DNA of 22,475 nt from the NCBI RefSeq assembly GCF_958431955.1, contig NZ_CAUASN010000040.1:1-22475 (forward strand). The letters run 5' to 3'. The position numbers were made by a program, and so were the translations under genes. Each line of letters opens with the position of its first letter. The first letter of the stretch is position 1. Origin of the DNA: an uncultured Adlercreutzia sp. (GTDB lineage: Bacteria > Actinomycetota > Coriobacteriia > Coriobacteriales > Eggerthellaceae). Shown in pieces: positions 7,629-15,456 of the stretch. The notes under the pieces are model-generated. The model was not told the origin of the DNA and ran no database searches. It saw nothing but the letters and a program-made list of their open reading frames with translations.

Positions 7629-7644
7629 GCGCACGGCCGTGCGC
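7629..7644. repeat. Perfect 16-bp palindrome between luxR-type gene and moaA
   Basis: GCGCACGGCCGTGCGC is a perfect 16-bp palindrome in the 129-bp gap 7551-7679. It has no unpaired loop and no T-tract, so it is a poor terminator. It could be a protein-binding site upstream of moaA or a weak stem ending the upstream operon. In this GC-rich context chance is also possible. Confidence 0.5.
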
Positions 7645-7679
7645 CGCCCACGCAGCTGGCCGTCCCGAAAAAGCCCGCG

Positions 7680-9242
7680 CTATTCCCCTGCCGTGGCCTC
7701 GTCCACGAGTCCGATCAGTTCCTGGTGGGAGTGCACGCCCAGTTTCCCGTAAATGTTGCGCGTGTGCGTGCGCACGGTGTTCCACGAGATGTGAAGCTTG
7801 CTCGCCGTCGTGGACGAGTTGTAGCCCATGGCCAGACAGCGCAGCACGTCGGTCTCGCGCGGCGAGAGCTGGTGGGTTTCCGCCAGCTGGTCGATAGCCG
7901 CCCCGAAGCGGCCCTTGCGCACCGGCTCCTCCGCAGAGCCGTCGGCCTCATCGCCCGCGGCCAGGTCCTGCCGCAGCAAGTCGCCGAGCGAGGGCGCGCC
8001 CTCCTCTATGGGGGCGAACAGCTGATCGAACTCGCGCTCGGAGAAGATGATGAAGGCGCAGGCGAGCACCACGAGGGCCATGGCCATATAGGCGAACGAC
8101 TCCCCGATGGCCCCGAACAGGGAGCCGAGCGCCTGCACGCCGAACAGCCACCCCAGACCGCTACCGAGCAGATAGGCGCCGTAGCCGTAGCCGAACACGA
8201 CCACGGCCGAGATGCGGCGCTGGTACACGATGAAGGCGAGCGTGCACCACAAAAACAGCTCGAACACCACGCTCGCCAGAGACACCACCTGGGCCAGCAC
8301 CGTGTGCACCACGGTCACGAGCGGAAGGCAGGCCACCAGCGCCACCGATGCCACCATCACGACGGAATAGGCCTTCCCGAAATTCAGCTTGTCGCCCTCG
8401 GTCCCCACGGCGGCGCAGGCAAGCGCCGCCGCCAAAACCATGCGCACGAGCATGACGAACCTCGAGCCGTCCAGCGTGGTGCCGATGGGAGACACGGCCA
8501 CCACCGAGGCGTACACCGACGACACGATGCACGAGAACACGAACACCACGGCCAGAAGCTTCCAGAACGACCGCGGAAGGGCCGACCGGGAGACGACGCG
8601 GCCGCCCGCGGGAACAGCCTCTTCGCTGTAGCGCGAGAGCGAGGCCATGCAGCCCGCCAGCAGGGGCAGCCCCACGAAGGCCACGATACCGGCCAGGGCC
8701 GGGCCGCCGGCCGCCGGCCCCCAGGAGGGCGACCCCACGACGATGAAGAACGCGCAGGCCACGAGCACCTGGGAGAAGGCGACGTAGGCGATCACCTGAC
8801 GCGGCGGCAACGCGCCGTAGATCTGGGCGCAGCGCAGAGCGATGACGCCCAGTCCCGCGCCGAGGCAGAAACCGCCGATGCGGAAGAGCACATAGATGGA
8901 TCCCGAGGGGAGGAGGGCCATCAGGTAGTAGGGCCCGATGGCGATGATCAGAGCGTTGCCCGCCGCGGCCAGCACGCCGGCCGCAATCGCCGCCCGAGGT
9001 CGGCGCAGCGCCTCCCTCACACGGGGAGCCGCGAACGTGGCGGCCAGCAGAACGACCCCGGCGGCCAGGGAGGCGTAAATGTAGAGCGACGACAAATTCG
9101 CGCCGTCAACCTCGGTGTCCGAAAGCCATGCCGTTCCCGAGCTGGCGATGTAGATGGAGGCGAGCCACGCCCCCAGCGACATATACGGCAGCGCCGGCCA
9201 AGCGCGGACGAGCTTCGCCAGAAACACCCGAGTCGCGGTCAT
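7680..9242 (-). CDS. Membrane-bound LuxR-type transcriptional regulator of the Mo-enzyme operon
   Basis: A 520-aa protein with the same plan as the regulator at 2129: about 12 transmembrane helices over residues 15-410, a linker, and a LuxR helix-turn-helix at about 455-515 (LSPRETDVLRCLAMG, ISWNTVRTHTRNIYGKLGV). The ATG at 9242 follows GGGGGAGG by 4 nt. It is the last gene of the minus-strand series encoding the Mo enzyme, its redox subunit, chaperone and membrane cytochrome, 63 bp after the cytochrome gene. By family precedent it probably activates that operon in response to the enzyme's substrate, which is inference. The two LuxR-type proteins are related in architecture but differ clearly in sequence. 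Confidence 0.93.
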   Translation of the reverse strand: MTATRVFLAKLVRAWPALPYMSLGAWLASIYIASSGTAWLSDTEVDGANLSSLYIYASLAAGVVLLAATFAAPRVREALRRPRAAIAAGVLAAAGNALIIAIGPYYLMALLPSGSIYVLFRIGGFCLGAGLGVIALRCAQIYGALPPRQVIAYVAFSQVLVACAFFIVVGSPSWGPAAGGPALAGIVAFVGLPLLAGCMASLSRYSEEAVPAGGRVVSRSALPRSFWKLLAVVFVFSCIVSSVYASVVAVSPIGTTLDGSRFVMLVRMVLAAALACAAVGTEGDKLNFGKAYSVVMVASVALVACLPLVTVVHTVLAQVVSLASVVFELFLWCTLAFIVYQRRISAVVVFGYGYGAYLLGSGLGWLFGVQALGSLFGAIGESFAYMAMALVVLACAFIIFSEREFDQLFAPIEEGAPSLGDLLRQDLAAGDEADGSAEEPVRKGRFGAAIDQLAETHQLSPRETDVLRCLAMGYNSSTTASKLHISWNTVRTHTRNIYGKLGVHSHQELIGLVDEATAGE

Positions 9243-9305
9243 ATTCCTCCCCCTTAGCGGCAGAGGGCCCCGCCGTCGCAGAGCACCTCCCGTCGTATCG
9301 TCTCG

Positions 9306-10034
9306 CTACGCCACCGGTTCGAGCTCATCGGCGAAGACCGCCTTGGCGCGGACTTGCTCCTCGGCCTCGCGCCGATCGGCCAAGGCCCGCCCCACGCGGG
9401 TGAGGCCGTAGGCGACGAACACCACCGAGTACACCGCCACCGACGCCGAGGAGGCCGCGCCGCCGTGCAGGGCGGAGGGCAGAAGCATCAGCAGCAGGTG
9501 CACGTACACGAGCGCGAAGAAGGGATAGGCCAGCTTCTGCACCCGCTTCCAGGTATCGGTGCGCATGCGCTTCTTCACGAAGGCGAACGACGTCACGCCG
9601 AGCACCACGAGCAGCACGAGCAGCACCACGGCCAGAGCGAAGGAGGCCACCACGTTGCCGCTCACCGCGCCAGAGCCCAGAAGACGCGGCAGGTAGCTTT
9701 CCAGGTACACCGCCATGTGCCCGAGCGAGAGGAACCACGCCACGATGGACAGCTCGCTGCGCACCGGCTTGAGCCACTTGCAGGCGCGCCCCTCCCGGGA
9801 CAGGCAGCCGATGAACATGACCACCGTGAACAGCGCGAGCGCCAGCTCGCATTTCTGGACGAGCACGAACAGCGGGCTCCACACCGCGCGCGGCAGCCCG
9901 AAGAACACGCCGTACACGTACAGCACGTCCACGGCGATGGCCGCCAGGTAGAAGGCGAGCGGGCACGCCTTCAGGGGATTGCGCAGCGCGAAGCACGCTG
10001 CCGCCGACACGGCGAGAATGAGGGCGAAGTCCAT
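9306..10034 (-). CDS. YedZ/MsrQ-like (ferric reductase-like) membrane cytochrome b, probable Mo-enzyme membrane partner
   Basis: A 242-aa integral membrane protein with about seven hydrophobic helices. Two segments look like the ferric-reductase-like domain of YedZ/MsrQ: RSELSIVAWFLSLGHMAVYLESY (His106) and, after WKRVQKLAYPFF, ALVYVHLLLML (His179). These histidines are plausible heme b ligands. It begins 4 nt after the chaperone gene and belongs to the same operon. No DmsC- or NrfD-type quinol-oxidising anchor is encoded in this cluster, so this protein is the best candidate to pass electrons from the quinone pool or another membrane donor to the exported ferredoxin subunit. Heme binding is inferred from sequence pattern only. 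A charged cytosolic tail follows the last helix. Confidence 0.7.
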   Translation of the reverse strand: MDFALILAVSAAACFALRNPLKACPLAFYLAAIAVDVLYVYGVFFGLPRAVWSPLFVLVQKCELALALFTVVMFIGCLSREGRACKWLKPVRSELSIVAWFLSLGHMAVYLESYLPRLLGSGAVSGNVVASFALAVVLLVLLVVLGVTSFAFVKKRMRTDTWKRVQKLAYPFFALVYVHLLLMLLPSALHGGAASSASVAVYSVVFVAYGLTRVGRALADRREAEEQVRAKAVFADELEPVA

Positions 10035-10038
10035 GACG

Positions 10039-10767
10039 CTACCTTTCTCCCAAGCGCTGCTCGAGCTCCACGGCCATGGAGTCCAAAAGCTCGGCGTCTT
10101 CCAGGAAGAAGCCCTTGGACACCTTCAGCACGCCGCGGTAGAAGCGCGTCTCCAAAAGCAGCAGGGCCAGATCTTGGAACGTGTCGAACCACGACAGGAT
10201 GTGGTCGGCCAGAAACGCTCGGGACAGGCGCACCTGGCGCAGGGCCTCGGCGTCGTCGCCGGCCTCGAGCGCCGCCGCGATGCGGTCGGAGACCACCACG
10301 AGGAACTCGCACATGAACGACAGGTGGTCGTGGGGGAAATCGTAGCCCTCGGCCTTGGCCACATGGTTGGCCTTGTACAGCTGGAACACCTCATGGTAGG
10401 CGTCCTGGAACATGAGCCCCTCGTCGCTCGTGTGCACGCTCTCGTAGGGCACCGCGTAGCGGCCCTTCCACGACGAGGTGCCCGCGAACGCGCTCGTGAA
10501 ATCCACGGCCAGCTCCTGGCGGGTGCCGGAGTTGCGCTTGCGCAGGTAGCGGCTCATGTCGTTCAGCCCGTCGGCGAACAGCTCGTTCACATCGGCATAC
10601 TCCGACCAATCGGTCTCGGCGATGTTCTCGATCTGCTCGGCGGAAAGCGGCCGGAAGTAAATGGCCGCCAGCATATCGTAGAAAGCCGCCCGCCCCCGGC
10701 AGGCCGCGATCATCTCCTCGGTGATCTCGGCGTCGGGCGCCTGGCCCTCTTTCAGCTGCTCCTCCAT
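10039..10767 (-). CDS. TorD/DmsD-family molybdoenzyme chaperone
   Basis: A 242-aa, all-helical cytosolic protein of the TorD family, which binds the Tat signal of a Mo-enzyme catalytic subunit and holds it until cofactor insertion. Recognisable blocks are LAVDFTSAFAGT (about 86-97), VPYESVHTSDEGLMFQ (106-121) and FPHDHLSFMCEFL (144-156), the last matching the family's ExxxPxDHxxxxL signature. The ATG is preceded by AGGAGAGGG. It lies 271 bp downstream of the ferredoxin-subunit gene and 4 nt upstream of the cytochrome gene. Its client is almost certainly the Tat-exported subunit at 11650-14529. Family assignment is firm; no more specific name (torD, dmsD, narJ) is justified. Confidence 0.92.
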   Translation of the reverse strand: MEEQLKEGQAPDAEITEEMIAACRGRAAFYDMLAAIYFRPLSAEQIENIAETDWSEYADVNELFADGLNDMSRYLRKRNSGTRQELAVDFTSAFAGTSSWKGRYAVPYESVHTSDEGLMFQDAYHEVFQLYKANHVAKAEGYDFPHDHLSFMCEFLVVVSDRIAAALEAGDDAEALRQVRLSRAFLADHILSWFDTFQDLALLLLETRFYRGVLKVSKGFFLEDAELLDSMAVELEQRLGER

Positions 10768-10799
10768 CGATCCCTCTCCTCACGTCGTCGGTTGCTCCC

Positions 10800-10805
10800 A
10801 TTATA
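10800..10805 (-). promoter_or_regulatory. Candidate -10 box upstream of the chaperone gene
   Basis: TATAAT on the minus strand, 33 bp before the chaperone start codon, in otherwise GC-rich DNA. No clear -35 hexamer lies 16-18 bp upstream. It may give the chaperone, cytochrome and regulator genes their own transcription, independent of the upstream enzyme genes. Confidence 0.4.
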
Positions 10806-10813
10806 GCTGTAGC

Positions 10814-10884
10814 GCAAAGGCGCCGTCCTCGCCCGCCCGGCTGTGGCCGGGCCGCCTGAAGGCGATCAAGGGCGGCGCCTTTGC
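10814..10884 (-). other. Nested stem-loop in the ferredoxin-subunit/chaperone intergenic region
   Basis: A perfect 12-bp inverted repeat (GCAAAGGCGCCG at 10814-10825 with its complement at 10873-10884) encloses a second perfect 7-bp hairpin (10835-10841 with 10846-10852, GCCCGGC/GCCGGGC, 4-nt loop). The structure sits in the 271-bp gap inside the Mo-enzyme operon. There is no T-tract. It could be an mRNA processing or stability element that sets the ratio of structural subunits to chaperone and regulator, or a partial terminator. Confidence 0.6.
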
Positions 10885-10988
10885 CCTGCACGGGACCGCG
10901 CGCTCGCCGCTGCGGCCCCCGCCTGCGCCCCGAAGGGCTCCCGGCCGCCGAATGGGAGGGAGGGGGGCGGCCGGGAAGCACGGAACAT

Positions 10989-11024
10989 GAGGGGCGCCCG
11001 CAGGCTGGATGCGGCGCGCCCCTC
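10989..11024 (-). terminator. Hairpin after the ferredoxin-subunit gene, possible partial terminator
   Basis: Arms GAGGGGCGC (10989-10997) and GCGCCCCTC (11016-11024), extended by CCGC/GCGG after one bulged base, begin 15 nt past the stop codon of the ferredoxin-subunit gene. No run of T follows on the minus strand, so it would be a weak terminator or a 3'-end protecting stem. Together with the nested stem-loop further on it splits the operon into two parts. Confidence 0.5.
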
Positions 11025-11038
11025 GCGCGGTAGGCAGG

Positions 11039-11650
11039 CTACTGCTTCTCGTAGCGGGTGACCTCCACGGGCTCCTCCTGCCACGCGGCGGTCTTCTCCG
11101 AGAGGATGTAGACCGTCGTGGGAGCGAGGCTCGCGGGATCCCACAGGTAATGGGTGTTCTCGCCGGCAGCGGCCACGGCCTTGCTCGCCGCACTCTCCGG
11201 GTCATCCAAGTCGCCGAAGATGCGGGCGCCGCAGCAGCAGTTGTGCACGCAGGCCGGCTCCCAGTTCTCATCGTTGCGGCGCTGGTAGCACAGCGTGCAC
11301 TTCTCGATGGTGTTGGTCTTCGGGTCCATGTGGCGCACGCCGTAGGGGCAGCCTGTGAGGCAGCTCTCGCAGCCGATGCAGTCCTCGGCGTTCACGAGCA
11401 CCACGCCGGTCTCCTCGTCGCGGTAGGAGGCGCCGGTGGGGCACACCTCGATGCAGCCGGGGTTCTCGCACTGCTGGCACTGCATGGGCAGCCAGTACAT
11501 CTCGATGTCGGGGAAGGTGCCCACGGGCCCCACGGCCGACACGTGGTTGCGCATCACGCCGAGGCCCATCTGGTTCTCGTGCTTGCAGGCGGCCACGCAG
11601 GAGTCGCAGCCCGAGCAGCGGTCCAAATCGATGACAAGCGTATTTTTCAT
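11039..11650 (-). CDS. DmsB-like four-cluster [4Fe-4S] ferredoxin subunit of the Mo oxidoreductase
   Basis: A 203-aa electron-transfer subunit of the DmsB/PsrB/NrfC type. It has four cysteine groups: C12-x2-C15-x2-C18-x3-C22; C58-x2-C61-x4-C66-x3-C70; C91-x2-C94-x2-C97-x3-C101; and C118-x2-C121 paired with C134-x3-C138, where two extra cysteines (139, 140) follow directly. It should carry electrons between the membrane partner and the catalytic subunit outside the cytoplasmic membrane; lacking its own signal, it would be exported in complex with the Tat-bearing subunit. Its ATG overlaps the last base of the catalytic subunit's TAA stop, so translation is coupled. Family firm. Confidence 0.95.
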   Translation of the reverse strand: MKNTLVIDLDRCSGCDSCVAACKHENQMGLGVMRNHVSAVGPVGTFPDIEMYWLPMQCQQCENPGCIEVCPTGASYRDEETGVVLVNAEDCIGCESCLTGCPYGVRHMDPKTNTIEKCTLCYQRRNDENWEPACVHNCCCGARIFGDLDDPESAASKAVAAAGENTHYLWDPASLAPTTVYILSEKTAAWQEEPVEVTRYEKQ

Positions 11651-14529
11651 TAGAACACATCCTTCGTCTGAGCTTCAGCGTACATCTCCTGGGTGGGCAT
11701 GAAGGGCTCGAACTCCTCGGCCTCCACCCAGATGTTCTCCGGGCGCGTGGACTTCTCGATCTTCACCGTGAAGCCGCGGTTGGTGTAGGAGCCGTACACC
11801 TCGTTGAAGGGGGCGTCGTTCTTGGTGAGCACGTTCACGTTGCACTCGCGCCAGCCGCCGGTGGGGTTGGCCTGGGAGGCGTCGTAGCACTCGGGGTTCC
11901 AGAAGCGCTCCATCCACACGGTCTTGGGGTGGACGCCCTCGGTCAGGTAGGCGCGGGCGTGCACCTCGCCGCGACGGCTCGTCACCTTCACCCAGTCCAT
12001 GTGCTCGATGCCGAGCTCGGCGGCGCTGGCCGGGTTGATGCGGATCTCGGCGCAGGGGAACAGCTCGCGGCTGAACGGCGCATGGCGCATGGTGCCGTGG
12101 TGGAAGTAGGGCACGCGGCCGCTCGTGAGCACGAAGGGGTACTCGGCGTCGTAGCCCGGCATGCCCTCGTACGGGCTCTCCACCGGCTCGATGGGCACGC
12201 AGATGGGGCTGTAGTCGTCGCAGGCCTCCTGCGGCTCGGGATAGCAGAACGGGTACCCGTTACGCGCCAGCTTCAGCAGGATCTGGCAGTAGGTCTCCAC
12301 CTTGCGCGATTCGGTGCCGAAGCCCGCGGGCAGACCGTCGTCGGCAATCTCCTCGTGCTGGTTGTACTTCCAGTAGTCGGGAGTGATATGCGGCACGTAC
12401 TCGTCCACGTTGGCCTGCAGCGTCTCCCAGTCGGGGGCGCCGAGCGTGTCGGCCACGCCCTGCTTGACCGCTGCCTCGGTGGGGCTGCCCAGATAGGCCG
12501 TGCCCTCGCCGAGCTCCAGACCGCCGGGAATGTGGCCGCCCCACATCTCGCGGCACTTCTCGACCACCTGGGCGGCCGGAATGGAGTGGGACACCGTCTC
12601 GCCGATGTGCACGCACTCGTTCTGCAGCCACTGGGTGTCGAGCTGGCTCATGTTCACCATGGGCTCCTCCAGCCACTCGCGCAGCGGGAAGACCAGGTCG
12701 GCCGCCTCGATGTGGAAGGAAGTGAGGTGCGGGTACTGGCCGATGATGTAGTCCACCTCGGGGAACACCTCGTACCACGACTTCGCGTTGCCGAGCATGG
12801 CCAGCTTGTTGCCGGACATGTCGAACCACACGCGGGGCTTGTAGGGCTCGCCGGTGGCGATGGCGTTGCGCACCGTGGGGATGTGGGAGTGGCACCAGGC
12901 GTAGAGGCCCTTGTGATCCTTCATGCCCAGGCGGTCCTGCAGAAGCTTGTTCAGCGTCTTCTGCGACTCGGGCATCGCCTCGCCCAACTCCTTGATGCGC
13001 GCCTCGTTCTCGGCGTCGGACATGCCGATGACCGCGCCCACGCCGTACATGTCGGAGAACATGCCGTCGAAGCCGTTGTTGTAGGTGAGCGGGCGCGTTG
13101 GCGCAGCGACCTCGCCGGTGGGGCCGAAGACGCCGGAGGCCTTCTTGGTCATGGTCACGCCGGGCTTGTTGATGCGGCCCATGATGGAGTCCAGGCCCAT
13201 GCAGCCGAGCGGCACCTGGGAGGCCGACTCGGTCATGTCGGAGGCCACGCCGTTGGCGATGCCGCCGTTGTTCTCCACGTACAGCTTGATGGCCGCCTCG
13301 ATCTTATCGGCCTGGAGCCAGCATTCCTCGGCGGTGCGCTCGAGCGTCCAGGGCTCGGCCTCCTCCTTGTAGATCTGGCCGGCGGTCTTGTAGGTCTTGC
13401 CGTTGAAGTCGCCGGTCCAGAAGATCTCCGGGTCGACGGCGGAGTCGGCCGGCGCGGAGTACTCGAAGGGAGCCACGGCGTTCGTATTCAGATCGAAGCA
13501 CACGTAGGCCGGGGTGTTCTCGGGCGTCGTCTGCTGGAAATCGGGGAACAACTCCTGGGCCTTTACCGGCAGCTTGGTGTCCGGATCGATGAGGAAGGGC
13601 AGGTTCGTCCAGTACTTCGTGAACTCCTCGTCGTAGAGCTTGTTCTCGAAGATGTAGCGGAACCAGCTCAGCAGAAGCTTCGTGTCGGTGCCGGGGCGCA
13701 CGGGCAGCCACACGTCGGCCTTCACGGCATCGGGCGAGAAGTTCGGGTCCACGACCACGGTCTTCACGCCGGCGGCGCGAAGCTCCGCCATGCCGCGGCC
13801 CGACTCGGCCGTCTCGGACACCGAGGGCTGGGCGCCCCAGATGACCACGATCTCGGTCTTATTGTCCTCCACCTTGAAGATCTCCTGCACGGCGTTATCG
13901 GCGATGGACTGATCGTCGCCGCCGTAGAAGAGCTTCGACATGGACCAACGGGGCAGGTAGCACTGGGCGCAGCCCGGCTCGAACACCGTGGGGCTGCCGA
14001 AGGCCATGGGAAGCGTCATGGCCTCCATGAACGAGTAGGACCCGCCGCCGCCCACGCTGGCGAAGAAGGCGTAGTTGCCGTACTGGTCGATGGCCTCCTT
14101 GATGTGGGTGGCCGCCTCGGTGATGGCCTCGTCCCAGGAGATGACCTCCCACTTGTTCTCACCGCGCTCGCCGGCTCGGCGCAGCGGGTGCAGGATGCGG
14201 CGGGGGCTGTACATGGTGTGCAGCTGGTTCAGGCCCTTGATGCAGAGCGAGCCGCGCGAGACCGGAGCCTCGGGATCGCCCTCGAGCTTCACCACCACGC
14301 CGTCCTTCATGTAGGCGATGGCCGGGCACATCTGGATGCAGCCGTGGCAGCTCGTGCGCACGCGCGTGAGCCCCTCGGTGCTCGATACCGCCTCGCCGGT
14401 GCCGGCGAGATCCTCCTCGGGGGCGGCGTCCTGCATGCAGCCGGCCATGGAGGCGCCCACTGCGGCCGCAGCGCCCGCCAGCGCGGACACCTTGACGAAG
14501 CTGCGCCGTGTCAAACTGGTCTTTGACAT
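11650..14529 (-). CDS. Tat-exported molybdopterin oxidoreductase, catalytic subunit (DMSO-reductase superfamily)
   Basis: A 959-aa bis-molybdopterin-guanine-dinucleotide enzyme. The signal has twin arginines (LTRRSFVKV, Arg8-Arg9) and a possible lipobox (MAGC, Cys31). An N-terminal [4Fe-4S] site is C61-x2-C64-x3-C68-x27-C96, followed by the conserved KGL. The Mo-ligand region, where DmsA has Ser and relatives have Cys or other residues, reads GSPTVFEPGCAQCYLPR, so Cys187 and Cys190 are candidate ligands. The C-terminal pterin-binding domain is present (YPFVLTSGRVPYFHHGTMR, about 770-790). The order of genes (catalytic, ferredoxin, chaperone, membrane cytochrome) indicates a respiratory reductase or oxidase facing outside. 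Eggerthellaceae relatives reduce sulfoxides or dehydroxylate catechols; the substrate here cannot be read from sequence. Start ATG follows GAGGAGAGG. Confidence 0.93.
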   Translation of the reverse strand: MSKTSLTRRSFVKVSALAGAAAAVGASMAGCMQDAAPEEDLAGTGEAVSSTEGLTRVRTSCHGCIQMCPAIAYMKDGVVVKLEGDPEAPVSRGSLCIKGLNQLHTMYSPRRILHPLRRAGERGENKWEVISWDEAITEAATHIKEAIDQYGNYAFFASVGGGGSYSFMEAMTLPMAFGSPTVFEPGCAQCYLPRWSMSKLFYGGDDQSIADNAVQEIFKVEDNKTEIVVIWGAQPSVSETAESGRGMAELRAAGVKTVVVDPNFSPDAVKADVWLPVRPGTDTKLLLSWFRYIFENKLYDEEFTKYWTNLPFLIDPDTKLPVKAQELFPDFQQTTPENTPAYVCFDLNTNAVAPFEYSAPADSAVDPEIFWTGDFNGKTYKTAGQIYKEEAEPWTLERTAEECWLQADKIEAAIKLYVENNGGIANGVASDMTESASQVPLGCMGLDSIMGRINKPGVTMTKKASGVFGPTGEVAAPTRPLTYNNGFDGMFSDMYGVGAVIGMSDAENEARIKELGEAMPESQKTLNKLLQDRLGMKDHKGLYAWCHSHIPTVRNAIATGEPYKPRVWFDMSGNKLAMLGNAKSWYEVFPEVDYIIGQYPHLTSFHIEAADLVFPLREWLEEPMVNMSQLDTQWLQNECVHIGETVSHSIPAAQVVEKCREMWGGHIPGGLELGEGTAYLGSPTEAAVKQGVADTLGAPDWETLQANVDEYVPHITPDYWKYNQHEEIADDGLPAGFGTESRKVETYCQILLKLARNGYPFCYPEPQEACDDYSPICVPIEPVESPYEGMPGYDAEYPFVLTSGRVPYFHHGTMRHAPFSRELFPCAEIRINPASAAELGIEHMDWVKVTSRRGEVHARAYLTEGVHPKTVWMERFWNPECYDASQANPTGGWRECNVNVLTKNDAPFNEVYGSYTNRGFTVKIEKSTRPENIWVEAEEFEPFMPTQEMYAEAQTKDVF

Positions 14530-14545
14530 AGAATTTCCTCTCCTC

Positions 14546-15334
14546 TTACTTTAGTTGCTCTGCTTGTCCGTGTACCTTCAGATCTTCCAGAAACTCCCTT
14601 CCCTCCTCGGTCAACGTCCAACCATCTTTCCAAACCAGAGCGCCTGCGCGCTCGAGCTTGTCTACGAAAACTGAGGGCTGCATTACCTCCGCGCGTCCGT
14701 CGATGACGGTCTGCAGCGCGGGACGCCCGTCCAGAAACACCTCTATGTCGCGGTAGGGCCGCGCCTCGGCGGCCACGAATTCCAAAAGGTCGCGGTAGGT
14801 GTCCGCCCGGGTGGGATCCAGGCTCAGCAAGTCCACCAGGCGGGCGGAGGGCTTGTTGTACTCGACGAAATAGGCGCCCACCTCAGTGGTCTTGAAGGAG
14901 AGGGCGGCCACCAAATCGTCGACCTCGTCCTCGGTGAGGCCCTCTTTCTGCGCCGCCGTCACGCGCTCGCCGGCCTCGTCGCGCTCGATAAGCTCCAGGC
15001 CGTAGGCCTTCGCGAGCGAGGTGATCAGGTAGTACTGGTTCTGCGTGGCCAAGTTGAACTGGGGAAGGCCCGCGATGAAGTCCTCCGCCTCGCGCAGAGG
15101 GCGCTCCTCGGCGCAGAAGGCGAGCGTCTTGTAGAGAATCTCGCGGTTCAAAGGATGCCGCATCACCGTGCGGTTGAGCGCGGCGAGCTTTTCCTCGAAG
15201 GTGAGCTCAGCGGCGGCCGGCAAGTCCTCGGCGCTGATCGAGCGGTCGTCGACGGGCGTCTCCTCGGCATCAGAGGACTCGTCGAAATCTCTGGAAACCG
15301 TCAATGCCTCGGAATCAAATCGAACATCAGTCAT
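14546..15334 (-). CDS. Unknown 262-aa protein, first gene of the Mo-enzyme operon
   Basis: I do not recognise this family. The protein has no signal peptide or membrane helix. Residues 1-45 are acidic and probably disordered; 46-130 are predicted helical (LTFEEKLAALNRTVMRH, LREAEDFIAGLP); the middle is rich in acidic helices; and the last 45 residues (PSVFVDKLERAGALVWKDGWTLTEEGREFLEDL) look like a winged-helix module. It lies 16 bp upstream of the catalytic subunit, same strand, and is clearly co-transcribed. It might be a maturation factor, a second chaperone, or a regulator of the operon. It does not show TorD signatures. The ATG at 15334 lacks a good ribosome binding site and lies 7 nt past a perfect hairpin, so translation may be controlled. 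Confidence 0.8.
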   Translation of the reverse strand: MTDVRFDSEALTVSRDFDESSDAEETPVDDRSISAEDLPAAAELTFEEKLAALNRTVMRHPLNREILYKTLAFCAEERPLREAEDFIAGLPQFNLATQNQYYLITSLAKAYGLELIERDEAGERVTAAQKEGLTEDEVDDLVAALSFKTTEVGAYFVEYNKPSARLVDLLSLDPTRADTYRDLLEFVAAEARPYRDIEVFLDGRPALQTVIDGRAEVMQPSVFVDKLERAGALVWKDGWTLTEEGREFLEDLKVHGQAEQLK

Positions 15335-15341
15335 AATGTGC

Positions 15342-15360
15342 GCGCATCGAGCCGATGCGC
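15342..15360. repeat. Perfect 8-bp inverted repeat just upstream of the first operon gene
   Basis: GCGCATCG (15342-15349), AGC loop, CGATGCGC (15353-15360). On the minus-strand mRNA this forms a hairpin ending 7 nt before the start codon, where a ribosome binding site would be expected. It may be an operator or a translation-control stem. Confidence 0.55.
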
Positions 15361-15456
15361 CCCTCCCCTCTTTATGCGACTCTCCTCATACCGCCGCCTC
15401 GCAGCCTCCGCAATCTTGCGGAGCGCTCCCCCGAGGCGACCCTCGTCATGGCCCCT

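Noticed and set aside
7551..7679. A Moco riboswitch upstream of moaA
   Set aside because: The expected moaA leader is only about 25 nt and the gap shows no extended Moco-type fold; control is better explained by operator site E.
6543..9257. A 904-codon open frame on the plus strand, opposite moaA and the LuxR-type gene
   Set aside because: It is antisense to two well-supported genes, is rich in His, Arg and Gly with no domain, and is the usual by-product of third-position G/C bias. The same applies to long antisense frames at 11929-14526, 18930-21344 and 3750-5126.
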